NCBI GenBank assembly: GCA_023382435.1
Contig: JAHDVS010000025.1
Location: forward strand, 1 to 38,115
Source: Thermoleophilia bacterium
GTDB lineage: Bacteria > Actinomycetota > Thermoleophilia > Gaiellales > Gaiellaceae
Length of the DNA stretch: 38,115 nt
Reading direction: 5' to 3'
Below the pieces are notes generated by a model, which saw only the letters and a program-made list of their open reading frames with translations, made no database searches and was not told the origin of the DNA. Of the stretch, positions 22,711 through 31,892 are shown piece by piece. Position 1 is the stretch's first letter. Every line of letters starts with the position of its first letter. The position numbers and the translations under genes are program-made.

Positions 22711-24552
22711 GTGGACCTGCGCCTTCTCGAGGTGAGTCCGACCGGGGCTGAACGGGCCGCCGTCGACGGGCTGCTCGGGCCGCCAGCCTCCGGCTGGGAC
22801 GGCGGTGAGCGGCGCACCGGGGCGACCGGTAACGTGGCGCGCGGTGGCCATCGTGCGCGTGCCCGGCGCGATCAGCTACTGCCGGTGTTGCTCGCGGTTC
22901 AGGAGCGCGTCGGCTGGATCAGCCCTGGCGCCCTCAACTACGCCTGCCAGCGCCTGACCGTGCCGCCAGCCGACGCGTACGGCGTTGCCAGCTTCTACGC
23001 GCTCCTCTCGCTCGAGCCGCGCCCGTCGCGGGTCGTGCACGTCTGCGACGACCTCGCGTGCCGGTGCAGCGGCTCGGGCGCCCTGATTGCGGAGCTCGAG
23101 GATCGGCTCGGGCCGGAGGGAGCTGTCGCGGAGGACGGGGGGACAGCCTCCGCCTGGTTCAGGAGCCCGTGTCTCGGGCAGTGCGATCGAGCACCCGCGG
23201 CGTTGCTGACGATCGCGGGGGACGAGCCCGAGGAGCACGTGCTCGCCCCGGCTCGCGGCGCGCTGCCGGGACTCGAGGGGGCCGCCGTCGACCCCGTGGC
23301 CCGGGTGCCGCAGCAGGGGGAGCCGGGTCTGCGCCTCCTCAGGCGAGTCGGGCGGGTCGACCCGCGCAGCCTCGATGACTACCGCGCGCACGGCGGCTAC
23401 GCCGCGCTCCGGCGGGCGTGCGAGCTCGGGCCGGAGGGCGTGATCCGCGAGCTCGTCGAATCGAAGCTCCTGGGCCGGGGGGGCGCTGCCTTCCCGACCG
23501 GACGCAAGTGGGACGCCGTCGCGCGCCAACCGGCCCGACCGCACTACCTGGTCTGCAACGCCGACGAGTCCGAGCCGGGCACGTTCAAGGACCGCGTGAT
23601 CATGGAGGGCGACCCCTTCGCGCTGGTCGAGGCGATGACGATCGCCGCGTACGCGACGGGTTGCGCCCACGGCTACATCTACCTGCGCGGCGAGTACCCC
23701 CAGGCGCGTGGGCTCCTCGAGCACGCCATTGCCGAGGCCCGCCGTCGCGGCTACCTGGGAGAGGACATCGTCGGGCATGGATTCGCATTCGATCTCGAGA
23801 TCCGGAGGGGAGCCGGCGCCTACATCTGCGGCGAGGAGACCGCGATCTTCAACTCGATCGAGGGCTTCCGGGGCGAGCCGCGCAACAAGCCGCCTTTCCC
23901 CGTCGACGAGGGCCTCTTCGGCAAGCCGACCGTCGTCAACAACGTCGAGACGCTCGTCAACGTGCTCGACATCGTGCTGGAGGGCGGCTCCGCCTACGCG
24001 CAGATCGGCACGGACGCGTCCACCGGGACGAAGCTCTTCTGCGTCTCCGGGCACGTCGAGCGCCCGGGCGTCTACGAGGTCCCGTTCGGCTCGACGCTCG
24101 GTGAGATGCTCTCTCTCGCGGGGGGCGTTCGCGGCGGTCGATCCCTCCAGGCGGTGCTGCTCGGCGGCGCTGCGGGCGGTTTCGTGCGGCCGGACGAGCT
24201 GGATCTGCCGTTGAGCTTCGAGGGGGCCCGGGCCGCCTCGGTGACGCTCGGATCCGGGGTCGTCCTCGCGTTCGACGACACCGTCGACCTGCCCCGGATG
24301 CTGATGCGCATCGCGGCGTTCTTCCGCGACGAGTCCTGCGGGCAGTGTGTTCCCTGCCGTGTCGGTACGGTGCGCCAGGAGGAGGCTCTCGCCCGGCTGC
24401 TCGGCGGAAGGGGCCGGGGAGACGAGCTCGCGCTGATCGCCGAGGTCGGCCGGTGCATGCGGGACGCGTCCATCTGCGGGCTCGGGCAGACGGCCTCGGG
24501 CGCGATCGAGTCGGCCATCGGGCGCCTCGGCGTCTTTGCCGGGAAGGGGTGA
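22711..24552 (+). CDS. Fused NuoE-NuoF-like NADH-oxidising subunit of formate dehydrogenase
   Basis: A 613-residue fusion. Residues ~50-175 form a NuoE-type thioredoxin-like domain whose [2Fe-2S] ligands are C112, C117, C154 and C158. Residues ~200-613 form a NuoF-type domain with NADH/FMN motifs (GRGGAAFPTGRKW at about 255-267; CNADESEPGTFKDR; GAGAYICGEETA) and a C-terminal [4Fe-4S] site (SCGQCVPCRVGT plus a later cysteine in DASICGLG). It transfers electrons from formate to NAD+, like FdsG+FdsB joined. The GTG start is 9 bp after the fdhA stop. The N-terminal ~50 residues are of unknown role. The two proteins flanking it in the operon supply the Mo site and the remaining iron-sulfur clusters. 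Confidence 0.9.
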   Translation: MDLRLLEVSPTGAERAAVDGLLGPPASGWDGGERRTGATGNVARGGHRARARRDQLLPVLLAVQERVGWISPGALNYACQRLTVPPADAYGVASFYALLSLEPRPSRVVHVCDDLACRCSGSGALIAELEDRLGPEGAVAEDGGTASAWFRSPCLGQCDRAPAALLTIAGDEPEEHVLAPARGALPGLEGAAVDPVARVPQQGEPGLRLLRRVGRVDPRSLDDYRAHGGYAALRRACELGPEGVIRELVESKLLGRGGAAFPTGRKWDAVARQPARPHYLVCNADESEPGTFKDRVIMEGDPFALVEAMTIAAYATGCAHGYIYLRGEYPQARGLLEHAIAEARRRGYLGEDIVGHGFAFDLEIRRGAGAYICGEETAIFNSIEGFRGEPRNKPPFPVDEGLFGKPTVVNNVETLVNVLDIVLEGGSAYAQIGTDASTGTKLFCVSGHVERPGVYEVPFGSTLGEMLSLAGGVRGGRSLQAVLLGGAAGGFVRPDELDLPLSFEGARAASVTLGSGVVLAFDDTVDLPRMLMRIAAFFRDESCGQCVPCRVGTVRQEEALARLLGGRGRGDELALIAEVGRCMRDASICGLGQTASGAIESAIGRLGVFAGKG

Positions 24553-24553
24553 C

Positions 24554-25483
24554 ATGGGCGAGATGCAGCACCTGACGGCCCGGCGGATGGTCGATCTCGA
24601 GATCGACGGCGAGCCCGTTCGTGTCCTCGAGGGCTCGACGATCCTCGACGCCTGCAGGGGACTCGGCATCGACACGCCGACGCTGTGTTACGGCGAGACG
24701 CTGAGGCCCGCGAACGTGTGCAGGGTGTGCGTGGTCGAGCTCGAGGGCGCCCGCGTGTTGGCGCCGGCGTGCTCCCGAAAGGTCGAGCCCGGCATGAAGG
24801 TACGAACCGACTCCGAGCGCGTGCGGCACAGCCGCAAGCTCGTCCTCGAGCTGCTCTCGTCCTCCGTCGACCTCTCGACGACTCCGGCCGCAGCGGGGTA
24901 CCTGGAGCGCTACGGTGCCGAGCCGGAACGGCACGGCCCGCCAGCTCCTGCGGATCCGGGCCGCGACCGCCGGCGGGCCGGCCACCACGAGGAGCCGGAC
25001 GGGCAGACAGCAGCCACCGCGGCCTCGCCGATCAAGATCGACAATGAGCTCTACGTGCGCGACTACTCGAAGTGCATCCTCTGCTACAAGTGCGTGGACG
25101 TCTGCGGCGAGCAGCACCAGAACACGTTCGCGATCGCTGTCGCGGGTCGCGGCTTCGATGCGCGGATCTCGACCGAGTACGTCGCCCCTCTCCCGGAGTC
25201 GGCGTGCGTCTACTGCGGCAACTGCATCGCGGTCTGCCCGACGGGCGCGCTGATGTTCACGAGCGAGCACGAGTTGCGGGCCGAGGGCGTGTGGGACGAG
25301 GCGCGTCAGGAGCGGACCGACACGATCTGCCCGTACTGCGGCGTCGGGTGCAATCTGACGCTGCACGTCCAGGACAACCGGATCGTCAAGGTCACCTCGC
25401 CGGATGATCATGACATCACGCGCGGCAACCTCTGTGTCAAGGGGCGTTTCGGCGTCCAGCACGTCAACGCCCGCGGTCGCTAA
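24554..25483 (+). CDS. NuoG-like iron-sulfur subunit carrying the Fe4S4 domain detached from FdhA
   Basis: Predicted electron-transfer subunit of 309 residues. It contains a Fer2 [2Fe-2S] domain (C45, C56, C59, C73), a linker (about 90-160) that lacks the His-Cys [4Fe-4S] motif usually present in this position, a pair of [4Fe-4S] ferredoxin motifs (C174/C177/C180/C184 and C218/C221/C224/C228), and finally a molybdopterin-oxidoreductase Fe4S4 domain (C259, C262, C266, C294; CPYCGVGC and GNLCVKGR). In ordinary NAD-linked formate dehydrogenases this last domain continues directly into the Mo domain; here the protein stops at NARGR and the continuation is encoded 3.8 kb upstream as fdhA. The ATG at 24554 has GGAAGGGG ahead and lies 1 bp after the previous stop. 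Confidence 0.9.
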   Translation: MGEMQHLTARRMVDLEIDGEPVRVLEGSTILDACRGLGIDTPTLCYGETLRPANVCRVCVVELEGARVLAPACSRKVEPGMKVRTDSERVRHSRKLVLELLSSSVDLSTTPAAAGYLERYGAEPERHGPPAPADPGRDRRRAGHHEEPDGQTAATAASPIKIDNELYVRDYSKCILCYKCVDVCGEQHQNTFAIAVAGRGFDARISTEYVAPLPESACVYCGNCIAVCPTGALMFTSEHELRAEGVWDEARQERTDTICPYCGVGCNLTLHVQDNRIVKVTSPDDHDITRGNLCVKGRFGVQHVNARGR

Positions 25484-25499
25484 CGTTGGCGGGGCCGAC

Positions 25500-26354
25500 G
25501 TGCCCCTGTCCCGACGCCCCACGATCCGCAGCACAGCGACCCAGACCCGCATCACCGTCGTCGACGGTGACTCCGTCACATCGCGCAGGGTCCGCGTCGC
25601 AACCGAGGAGCCCTTCCAGATCCGTGTCGCCGGTCACGGGCAGGACCCTGTCGACATCGCGGTGACGATGCGTACGCCGGGCGCCGACATGGAGCTCGCC
25701 GCCGGGTTTCTGTTCACGGAGGCGCTCATCAGCTCCCGCGACGAGATCGCGACGATCCGCTACTGCGAGCCGGAGGGGCCGGCGGAGCAGTGGTACAACG
25801 TCGCCACGGTGCACCTGCGCCGGCACTTCGACCCGGGGCGGCTCCAGCGCGCCTTCTACGCGAACTCGAGCTGCGGGGTTTGCGGCAAGGCGTCGATCGA
25901 CCAGGTCGAGATCACCTGCCCGGCGCTCGAGCCCGGCCCGTCCGTCCGGGCCTCGGTGATCCAGGGACTTCCCGACACGGCCCGCGCGGCCCAGGTCGTG
26001 TTCGAGGCGACGGGAGGCATCCATGCCGCTGCGCTGTTCGAGGCGGACGGCACGCTGGTGGCGCTGCGCGAGGACGTCGGTCGGCACAACGCGATGGACA
26101 AGCTCGTGGGCCACGAGTTGCTCGCGGGCCGGCTGCCGGCGAGCGAGGGGATCGCTTTCCTCTCCGGCCGGGCCAGCTTCGAGCTGGTTCAGAAGGCGGC
26201 CGTCGCGGGCATCCCGATCGTCTGTGCGGTCTCCGCTCCCTCCACGCTGGCGATCGGCGCTGCGCGCCGCCTGGGCATGACGCTCGTCGGGTTCCTTCGG
26301 GAGGGGCGCTTCAGCGTGTACACCCATCCCGAGCGGATCCAGCTCGGGGCCTGA
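25500..26354 (+). CDS. fdhD: Formate dehydrogenase accessory sulfurtransferase
   Basis: The FdhD family moves sulfur from a cysteine desulfurase to the molybdenum cofactor, which is needed to activate formate dehydrogenase. The 284-residue protein carries the essential SSCGVCGK motif (C125 and C128) and the C-terminal blocks EDVGRHNAMDK and FLSGRASFELVQKA. The GTG at 25500 is 16 bp after the preceding stop, with GGCGGGG ahead. As the last gene of the operon it confirms that the adjacent dehydrogenase is a Mo formate dehydrogenase. It converges with mobA. Confidence 0.95.
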   Translation: MPLSRRPTIRSTATQTRITVVDGDSVTSRRVRVATEEPFQIRVAGHGQDPVDIAVTMRTPGADMELAAGFLFTEALISSRDEIATIRYCEPEGPAEQWYNVATVHLRRHFDPGRLQRAFYANSSCGVCGKASIDQVEITCPALEPGPSVRASVIQGLPDTARAAQVVFEATGGIHAAALFEADGTLVALREDVGRHNAMDKLVGHELLAGRLPASEGIAFLSGRASFELVQKAAVAGIPIVCAVSAPSTLAIGAARRLGMTLVGFLREGRFSVYTHPERIQLGA

Positions 26355-26399
26355 ACCTCGCTCCACCGCGGCCGGCCTGGCCACGGGGAGCCGGGGTGG

Positions 26400-27050
26400 T
26401 CACGCGCACCGCCTTCGGGACGCGAGCGCCGCGAGTGCGGTCGGGATGTCGGCAGGCTCGTTCAGGTTCAGGAGCGAGTCGAGGTGCGGGTCGTCGGCTG
26501 CGAGGGCGGGATCCGCGAGCAGCCAGCCGGAGTCGAGCCACCGGACCGCGATCTCGTCGAGGAGCGACGACAGCCGAAGGCGGTCGGAGTCGAGCAGTCT
26601 CTCGATCGGGGGAAGCACCGTCAGTCGGTACGCGGCGGCCAGCGGGTGGGCATTCCCACCGCAACGCGGAACCGCGGCATCCACTCCGTCCCGGAGCGCA
26701 GCCGCGACGCGCCTGACGAAGCTCGCCTGCAGCAGCGGCAGGTCTGTCGACGACACGAAGGCACGATCGGCGCGCTCGCCGGCGGCTCTGAGGCCGGCCG
26801 CGAGACCCTCGAGCGGCCCGCGCCCCGCGCGCGCGTCCTCGGCGATCTCGACGCCGTCGGGGAGCGTCGGCAGCTCTTGCCCGGGCGCGCGCACGACGAC
26901 GATCGGCCCGTCGAGCGTCCGCGCGAGCAAGCCCGAGATGCCGGAGACGAGCGGTGTCCCGCGCCATTCGAGCGCAGCCTTGGGCTTGCCCATGCGCGAC
27001 GACAGGCCGCCTGCCAGCACCACTCCGGCGCAGGGGCTCACGAGACTCAT
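26400..27050 (-). CDS. mobA: Molybdenum cofactor guanylyltransferase
   Basis: Attaches GMP to molybdopterin to give the MGD cofactor required by the formate dehydrogenase. The nucleotidyltransferase signature LAGGLSSRMGKPKAAL is at the N-terminus and the DLPLL segment holds the metal-binding aspartate. Length is 216 residues, normal for MobA. The ATG at 27050 is chosen over an upstream ATG because the motif begins right after it and GGTGGG lies ahead. It ends 46 bp from fdhD in convergent orientation and begins 37 bp after purA, with which it may be co-transcribed. No clear hairpin separates fdhD and mobA. Confidence 0.88.
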   Translation of the reverse strand: MSLVSPCAGVVLAGGLSSRMGKPKAALEWRGTPLVSGISGLLARTLDGPIVVVRAPGQELPTLPDGVEIAEDARAGRGPLEGLAAGLRAAGERADRAFVSSTDLPLLQASFVRRVAAALRDGVDAAVPRCGGNAHPLAAAYRLTVLPPIERLLDSDRLRLSSLLDEIAVRWLDSGWLLADPALAADDPHLDSLLNLNEPADIPTALAALASRRRCA

Positions 27051-27087
27051 GCTACCCACCGGCGGCTGACCCTCCGCCTCCGCGTGG

Positions 27088-28386
<1,299 letters not shown>

Positions 28387-28428
28387 GTGCTGCGAATTAT
28401 GGCGGGCCGGCCCGCCGGCCGCGCCGGG

Positions 28429-29766
28429 TCAGACGGCGGCGAGGTCTGCGAACTTCGCGTAGCGCTTGAGAAAGGAGAGCTTGACGCTGTCGGTGGGGCC
28501 GTTGCGGTGCTTCGCGAGGATCACCTCGGCGATACCCTGTTGGTCGGACGCGTCGTCGTAGTAGTCGTCGCGGTAGAGGAACGCGACGAGGTCGGCGTCC
28601 TGCTCGATCGACCCGGACTCGCGCAGGTCGGACAGGATCGGCCGCTTGTCGTGGCGCTGCTCGACCGCGCGGGAGAGCTGGGACATGGCGAGGATCGGAA
28701 GCTCGAGGTCGCGCGCGAGCAGCTTGAGGTTGCGCGAGATCTGCGAGACCTCCTGGACGCGGTTCTCCGCCGACGTGCCGGACGTCATGAGCTGGAGGTA
28801 GTCGATCATGATCAGCCCGAGGTCGGGGTGCTTCGACTTCAGCCGCCGGGCCTTCGAGCGGATCTCCATCATCGTCACGGAGCCGGTGTCGTCGACGTAG
28901 ATCGGGGCCTTCGCGAGCTTGTCGCACGCCGCGGTCAGGCGCGGCCAGTCGTCGGGGGCGAGCCGGCCGGTGCGCAGCCGCTGCGACTCCACTTTCGCCT
29001 CGCTGCACATCAGCCGCTGGGTGACCTCCGCGGTCGACATCTCGAGCGTGAACACGGCGACCGGCGTGCGGTGGCGGATCGCGAGGTTCGCGGCGACGCA
29101 CAGCCCGAACGCCGACTTGCCCATGCTCGGGCGCGCGGCGACGATGATCAGGTTGCCGTGCTGGAATCCGGAGGTGAGCTTGTCGAGGTCGCGAAATCCG
29201 GAGGGCAGCCCGGTCACGTCCGCGCCGGACTCGAACAGCTGGGTGATGCGCTCGAAGCTCTCCTTGAGCAGTTGCTCGATGTGGGTGAAGTCGCCGTGCA
29301 CCCGCTGTTGAGAGAGGGCGAACAGGATCTGCTCGGCGCGATCCACCAGCTCGACGGGCTCGCCGACCCCCTCCCAGCCGAGCCGGGCGATCTCGCCGCC
29401 GGCGCGGATCAGCCCGCGCAGGGTGGCGGCCTCGCGCACGATGCGCGCGTAGTGGCCGGCGTTGGCGGTGGCCGGGACGAGCGAGGCGAGCTCGTGGATG
29501 CGCGCCCGGCCGCCGACGGTCTCGAGCTCGCCGCGCTCCTCGAGCTCGTCGACGACCGTGATCGCATCGACCGGCTCGCCCTTCGCGTACAGCGCGAGCG
29601 CGGCCCGGTAGACCTTCGCGTGGCTCTCCCGGTAGAAGTCCCCGTCCTCGAGCACCTCCGACACGGCCGCGATCGCGCCGGGGGCGAGCATCATCGCGCC
29701 GAGGACGGACTCCTCGGCATCGAGCGACTGGGGTGGGACGGGCGCGGTCTGGGCTACCTGGGTCAT
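28429..29766 (-). CDS. dnaB: Replicative DNA helicase
   Basis: The hexameric 5'-3' helicase of the replication fork. The N-terminal primase-interacting domain (residues ~12-110, starting PQSLDAEESVLGAMML) is followed by the RecA-like motor with Walker A ARPSMGKSAF (211-220) and Walker B LIMIDYLQLM. The 445-residue length is normal and no intein is present. It follows rplI after a 349-bp gap, longer than in most actinobacteria. No Shine-Dalgarno is seen at 29766, so it may have its own, possibly leaderless, promoter. Confidence 0.97.
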   Translation of the reverse strand: MTQVAQTAPVPPQSLDAEESVLGAMMLAPGAIAAVSEVLEDGDFYRESHAKVYRAALALYAKGEPVDAITVVDELEERGELETVGGRARIHELASLVPATANAGHYARIVREAATLRGLIRAGGEIARLGWEGVGEPVELVDRAEQILFALSQQRVHGDFTHIEQLLKESFERITQLFESGADVTGLPSGFRDLDKLTSGFQHGNLIIVAARPSMGKSAFGLCVAANLAIRHRTPVAVFTLEMSTAEVTQRLMCSEAKVESQRLRTGRLAPDDWPRLTAACDKLAKAPIYVDDTGSVTMMEIRSKARRLKSKHPDLGLIMIDYLQLMTSGTSAENRVQEVSQISRNLKLLARDLELPILAMSQLSRAVEQRHDKRPILSDLRESGSIEQDADLVAFLYRDDYYDDASDQQGIAEVILAKHRNGPTDSVKLSFLKRYAKFADLAAV

Positions 29767-30115
29767 GCGCGGGAATCGACTAAATCAGCTTCGGCGCTTC
29801 GAGTCATGTCCTGTCGATAAGTGCTCTCCACAGCCGGCTGCGGACCCGGAGCGGCGCAATTTGCAGGGAAAAGAACATTCAGGATCGCACGGGCGCCGGA
29901 CGGAATCACCCGGAGGGCCACAGCGACCTGTGCGCCCGTTGTCCGCTCGGAGCGGGAACTTCCTGGTGCCGTCCACACGGCTGTGCAGCGAGACGCTCCC
30001 GGGTGTGGGCAAGCCAGGCGGTCCGGGGCGCCGCGTCCGGATGCCCCGGCCGGCTTACCGGCCGGCCGGGGAGGGAGATGTCGATGGGGTGCGCCGTGCG
30101 GCGCGCCGCGGCGTG
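29767..30115. other. 349-bp gap between rplI and dnaB
   Basis: No plausible gene. It holds a large hairpin (30044-30071), a short inverted repeat CACAG-CGAC-CTGTG (29919-29932), and scattered TCCACA or TTATCGACA-like 9-mers resembling DnaA boxes with mismatches. A mildly AT-richer stretch lies around 29853-29881. It probably holds the rplI terminator and the dnaB promoter. Confidence 0.5.
30044..30071 (-). terminator. Hairpin after the rpsF-rplI operon
   Basis: CCCCGGCCGGC, loop TTACCG, GCCGGCCGGGG: a perfect 11-bp stem 45 bp downstream of the rplI stop. No T tract. Very likely the terminator of the ribosomal protein part of the operon. Confidence 0.6.
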
Positions 30116-30655
30116 TCAGACGACGCCGGGGCCGTCGTCGTCTGCCGGCGGAGCGGCCGCCGTGGCGGGGGACTCCCCGGGCTCCGGGTCCTCGTCTGGG
30201 AGCTCGCCGCCCTCGGGCACGACGAGGGTCTTCACGGTCACGTGGACGTCCTGGAAGACCTCGATCGGGATCTCATAGCGCCCGACCCGCTTGATCGGCT
30301 CGGGCAACACGATCTTGCGTCGGTCGATACGCACGCGGCGGACGCGCCACAGCTCGTCCGCGATGTCGGTTGGCGTGATCGACCCGAATAGCACGCCCTG
30401 TGTGCCTGCCTTCGCCTCGATGCGCAGCACCGTCTTCGTGAGGGTCTCGGCGATCGTCTGCGCCTGCTCGGCGCTCCTCGCCTCCTGGCGTCCCCGCTCG
30501 GCCTCGCGGCGCCGCACCTCGGCGACCAGCCCGGGCGTCGCGGGCTGGGCCAGCCGGCGCGGCTGGAGGTAGTTGCGCATGTAGCCGCGCGAGACGGCCA
30601 CGACCTCGCCGCGCAGGCCGACCTTGTCCACGTCAGCGAGCAACACGACCTCCAT
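30116..30655 (-). CDS. rplI: 50S ribosomal protein L9 with C-terminal extension
   Basis: The N-terminal domain (MEVVLLADVDKVGLRGEVVAVSRGYMRNYL in outline) is the L9 rRNA-binding part and is followed by the long helix and C-terminal domain. Its 179 residues exceed the usual ~148; the extra ~30 residues at the C-terminus are acidic and Pro/Ala-rich (EDPEPGESPATAAAPPADDD), probably unstructured. It begins 3 bp after the rpsR stop. The ATG at 30655 matches the family start. Confidence 0.96.
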   Translation of the reverse strand: MEVVLLADVDKVGLRGEVVAVSRGYMRNYLQPRRLAQPATPGLVAEVRRREAERGRQEARSAEQAQTIAETLTKTVLRIEAKAGTQGVLFGSITPTDIADELWRVRRVRIDRRKIVLPEPIKRVGRYEIPIEVFQDVHVTVKTLVVPEGGELPDEDPEPGESPATAAAPPADDDGPGVV

Positions 30656-30658
30656 CGC

Positions 30659-30928
30659 CTAGGCTCCGACGTAGGGGAGGAGGGCCATCTCCCGCGCGCG
30701 CTTGACGGCGACGGCGATCTGGTCCTGGTGGCGCCGGCAGGCCCCGGTGATCCGGCGCGAGCGGATCTTGCCCTTCTCCGAGGCGAAGCGGCGAAGCTGG
30801 CCCGTGTTCTTGTAGTCGACCTCCTCGATCTTCTCCCGGCAGAAGTAGCAGCTCTTTCGCTTGGCCGGGCCCTTGCCCTCACCGGGCTTGCGCCTGCGGC
30901 TCGATGTCCTGTCTCTGTCTTTGTCCAC
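30659..30928 (-). CDS. rpsR: 30S ribosomal protein S18
   Basis: 89 residues, basic, with the S18 core [33 protein letters not shown]. It retains a CYFC pair (with later C), so it is the zinc-type C+ form of S18. Binds 16S rRNA with S6. Lies between ssb and rplI in the standard order. Confidence 0.96.
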   Translation of the reverse strand: MDKDRDRTSSRRRKPGEGKGPAKRKSCYFCREKIEEVDYKNTGQLRRFASEKGKIRSRRITGACRRHQDQIAVAVKRAREMALLPYVGA

Positions 30929-30938
30929 TGGTCCTCTC

Positions 30939-31373
30939 TCAGAACGGGATGTCGTCGTCAGCGGGCGCGAAGTCGCTCGTGTCCGCCGCGACGTCGGAGG
31001 CGGGCACGTACTGCGCCTGGGGCTGGCCCTCGCCGTCGCCGCGGCTGTCGAGGAACTGGATGTCGAAGGCGACGATCTCGACCTTCGAGCGCTTGGAGCC
31101 GTCCTGCGCCTCCCACGAGTGCCAGTCCAGCCGGCCGTCGACGCCGATTCTCCGGCCCTTGCTCAGATGGTTGGAGAGCGACTCCGCGCGGTTGCCGAAC
31201 AGCTTCACGTCGAAGAAGTTCGGCTTGTCCACCCAGTTGCCCGCCGAGTCCTGCTGCCTGCCGTTCACCGCAATCCCGAGCTGGAGCACGGGAGAGCCCG
31301 ACGGTAGGTGGCGTAGCTCCGGATCCCGGGTCAGCCGACCGACGAGCACGACACGATTGATGTCACCTGCCAT
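30939..31373 (-). CDS. ssb: Single-stranded DNA-binding protein
   Basis: The OB-fold domain ([20 protein letters not shown] onward, about residues 1-110) binds single-stranded DNA as a tetramer. A short linker leads to the acidic C-terminal tip DDDIPF that recruits partner proteins. Its 144 residues are near the normal length. It is located between rpsF and rpsR as in most bacteria. Confidence 0.97.
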   Translation of the reverse strand: MAGDINRVVLVGRLTRDPELRHLPSGSPVLQLGIAVNGRQQDSAGNWVDKPNFFDVKLFGNRAESLSNHLSKGRRIGVDGRLDWHSWEAQDGSKRSKVEIVAFDIQFLDSRGDGEGQPQAQYVPASDVAADTSDFAPADDDIPF

Positions 31374-31409
31374 CTCGGAGCTCCTCTCTCACGAACGGAT
31401 GTTCGTATC

Positions 31410-31739
31410 CTACTCCGTCGCCGCGACGGCGGCGTCGCGGGGCCGGGCCGAGCCCTTGGGGGCCCGCACGGCCATGTGGCGCATCGCACCGTCCGTGATG
31501 CGCAGCACGCGGCCGAGCTCGTCGAGCGCCGCGGGCTCGCAGTCGAACGTCAGCAGGTGGTAGTAGGCCTCGCCCTTCTTGTCGATCTCGTAGGCGAGCT
31601 TGCGTTTGCCCCACGGCTCCGTGCGGCCCCAGACGCCGCCGCCCTTGGCCACGATCTCCTGCAGGCGCGCGATGATCTCGTTCTGGCGCTCGTCGGTAAG
31701 CTCGGGGTCGAGCATGAGCAACACCTCGTAGGGATTCAC
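31410..31739 (-). CDS. rpsF: 30S ribosomal protein S6
   Basis: The 109-residue protein has the S6 ferredoxin-like fold: NPYEVLLMLDPEL, WGKRKLAYEIDKKGEAYY and ITDGAMRHMAVR are the family blocks. It starts with GTG at 31739, with GAAGGAGGAG as a strong ribosome binding site. First gene of the rpsF-ssb-rpsR-rplI group. The ~90-nt leader could hold an S6:S18 autoregulatory element, not proven here. Confidence 0.96.
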   Translation of the reverse strand: MNPYEVLLMLDPELTDERQNEIIARLQEIVAKGGGVWGRTEPWGKRKLAYEIDKKGEAYYHLLTFDCEPAALDELGRVLRITDGAMRHMAVRAPKGSARPRDAAVAATE

Positions 31740-31834
31740 GGTCCCGAACTCCTCCTTCCCTCGGTCTGAAGCGGCTCCGCCGGTCGCGCGCCGTTCGGGA
31801 TCTGCGGCGCGAGGCGGAACAGGAAGTGCGCCCG

Positions 31835-31840
31835 AGTATA
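31835..31840 (-). promoter_or_regulatory. -10 box for the rpsF operon
   Basis: TATACT on the minus strand, about 96 bp upstream of the rpsF start, preceded by no clear TTGACA. Predicted leader about 90 nt. Confidence 0.4.
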
Positions 31841-31892
31841 CCTGCGTCGAGGCGACTTGCCGGGAGCGCTTCGTCGTGGAAGAGTCACGGGT

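Noticed and set aside
29767-30115. Chromosomal origin of replication
   Set aside because: Only mismatched DnaA-box-like words, no clear AT-rich unwinding element, and no dnaA, dnaN or rpmH nearby.
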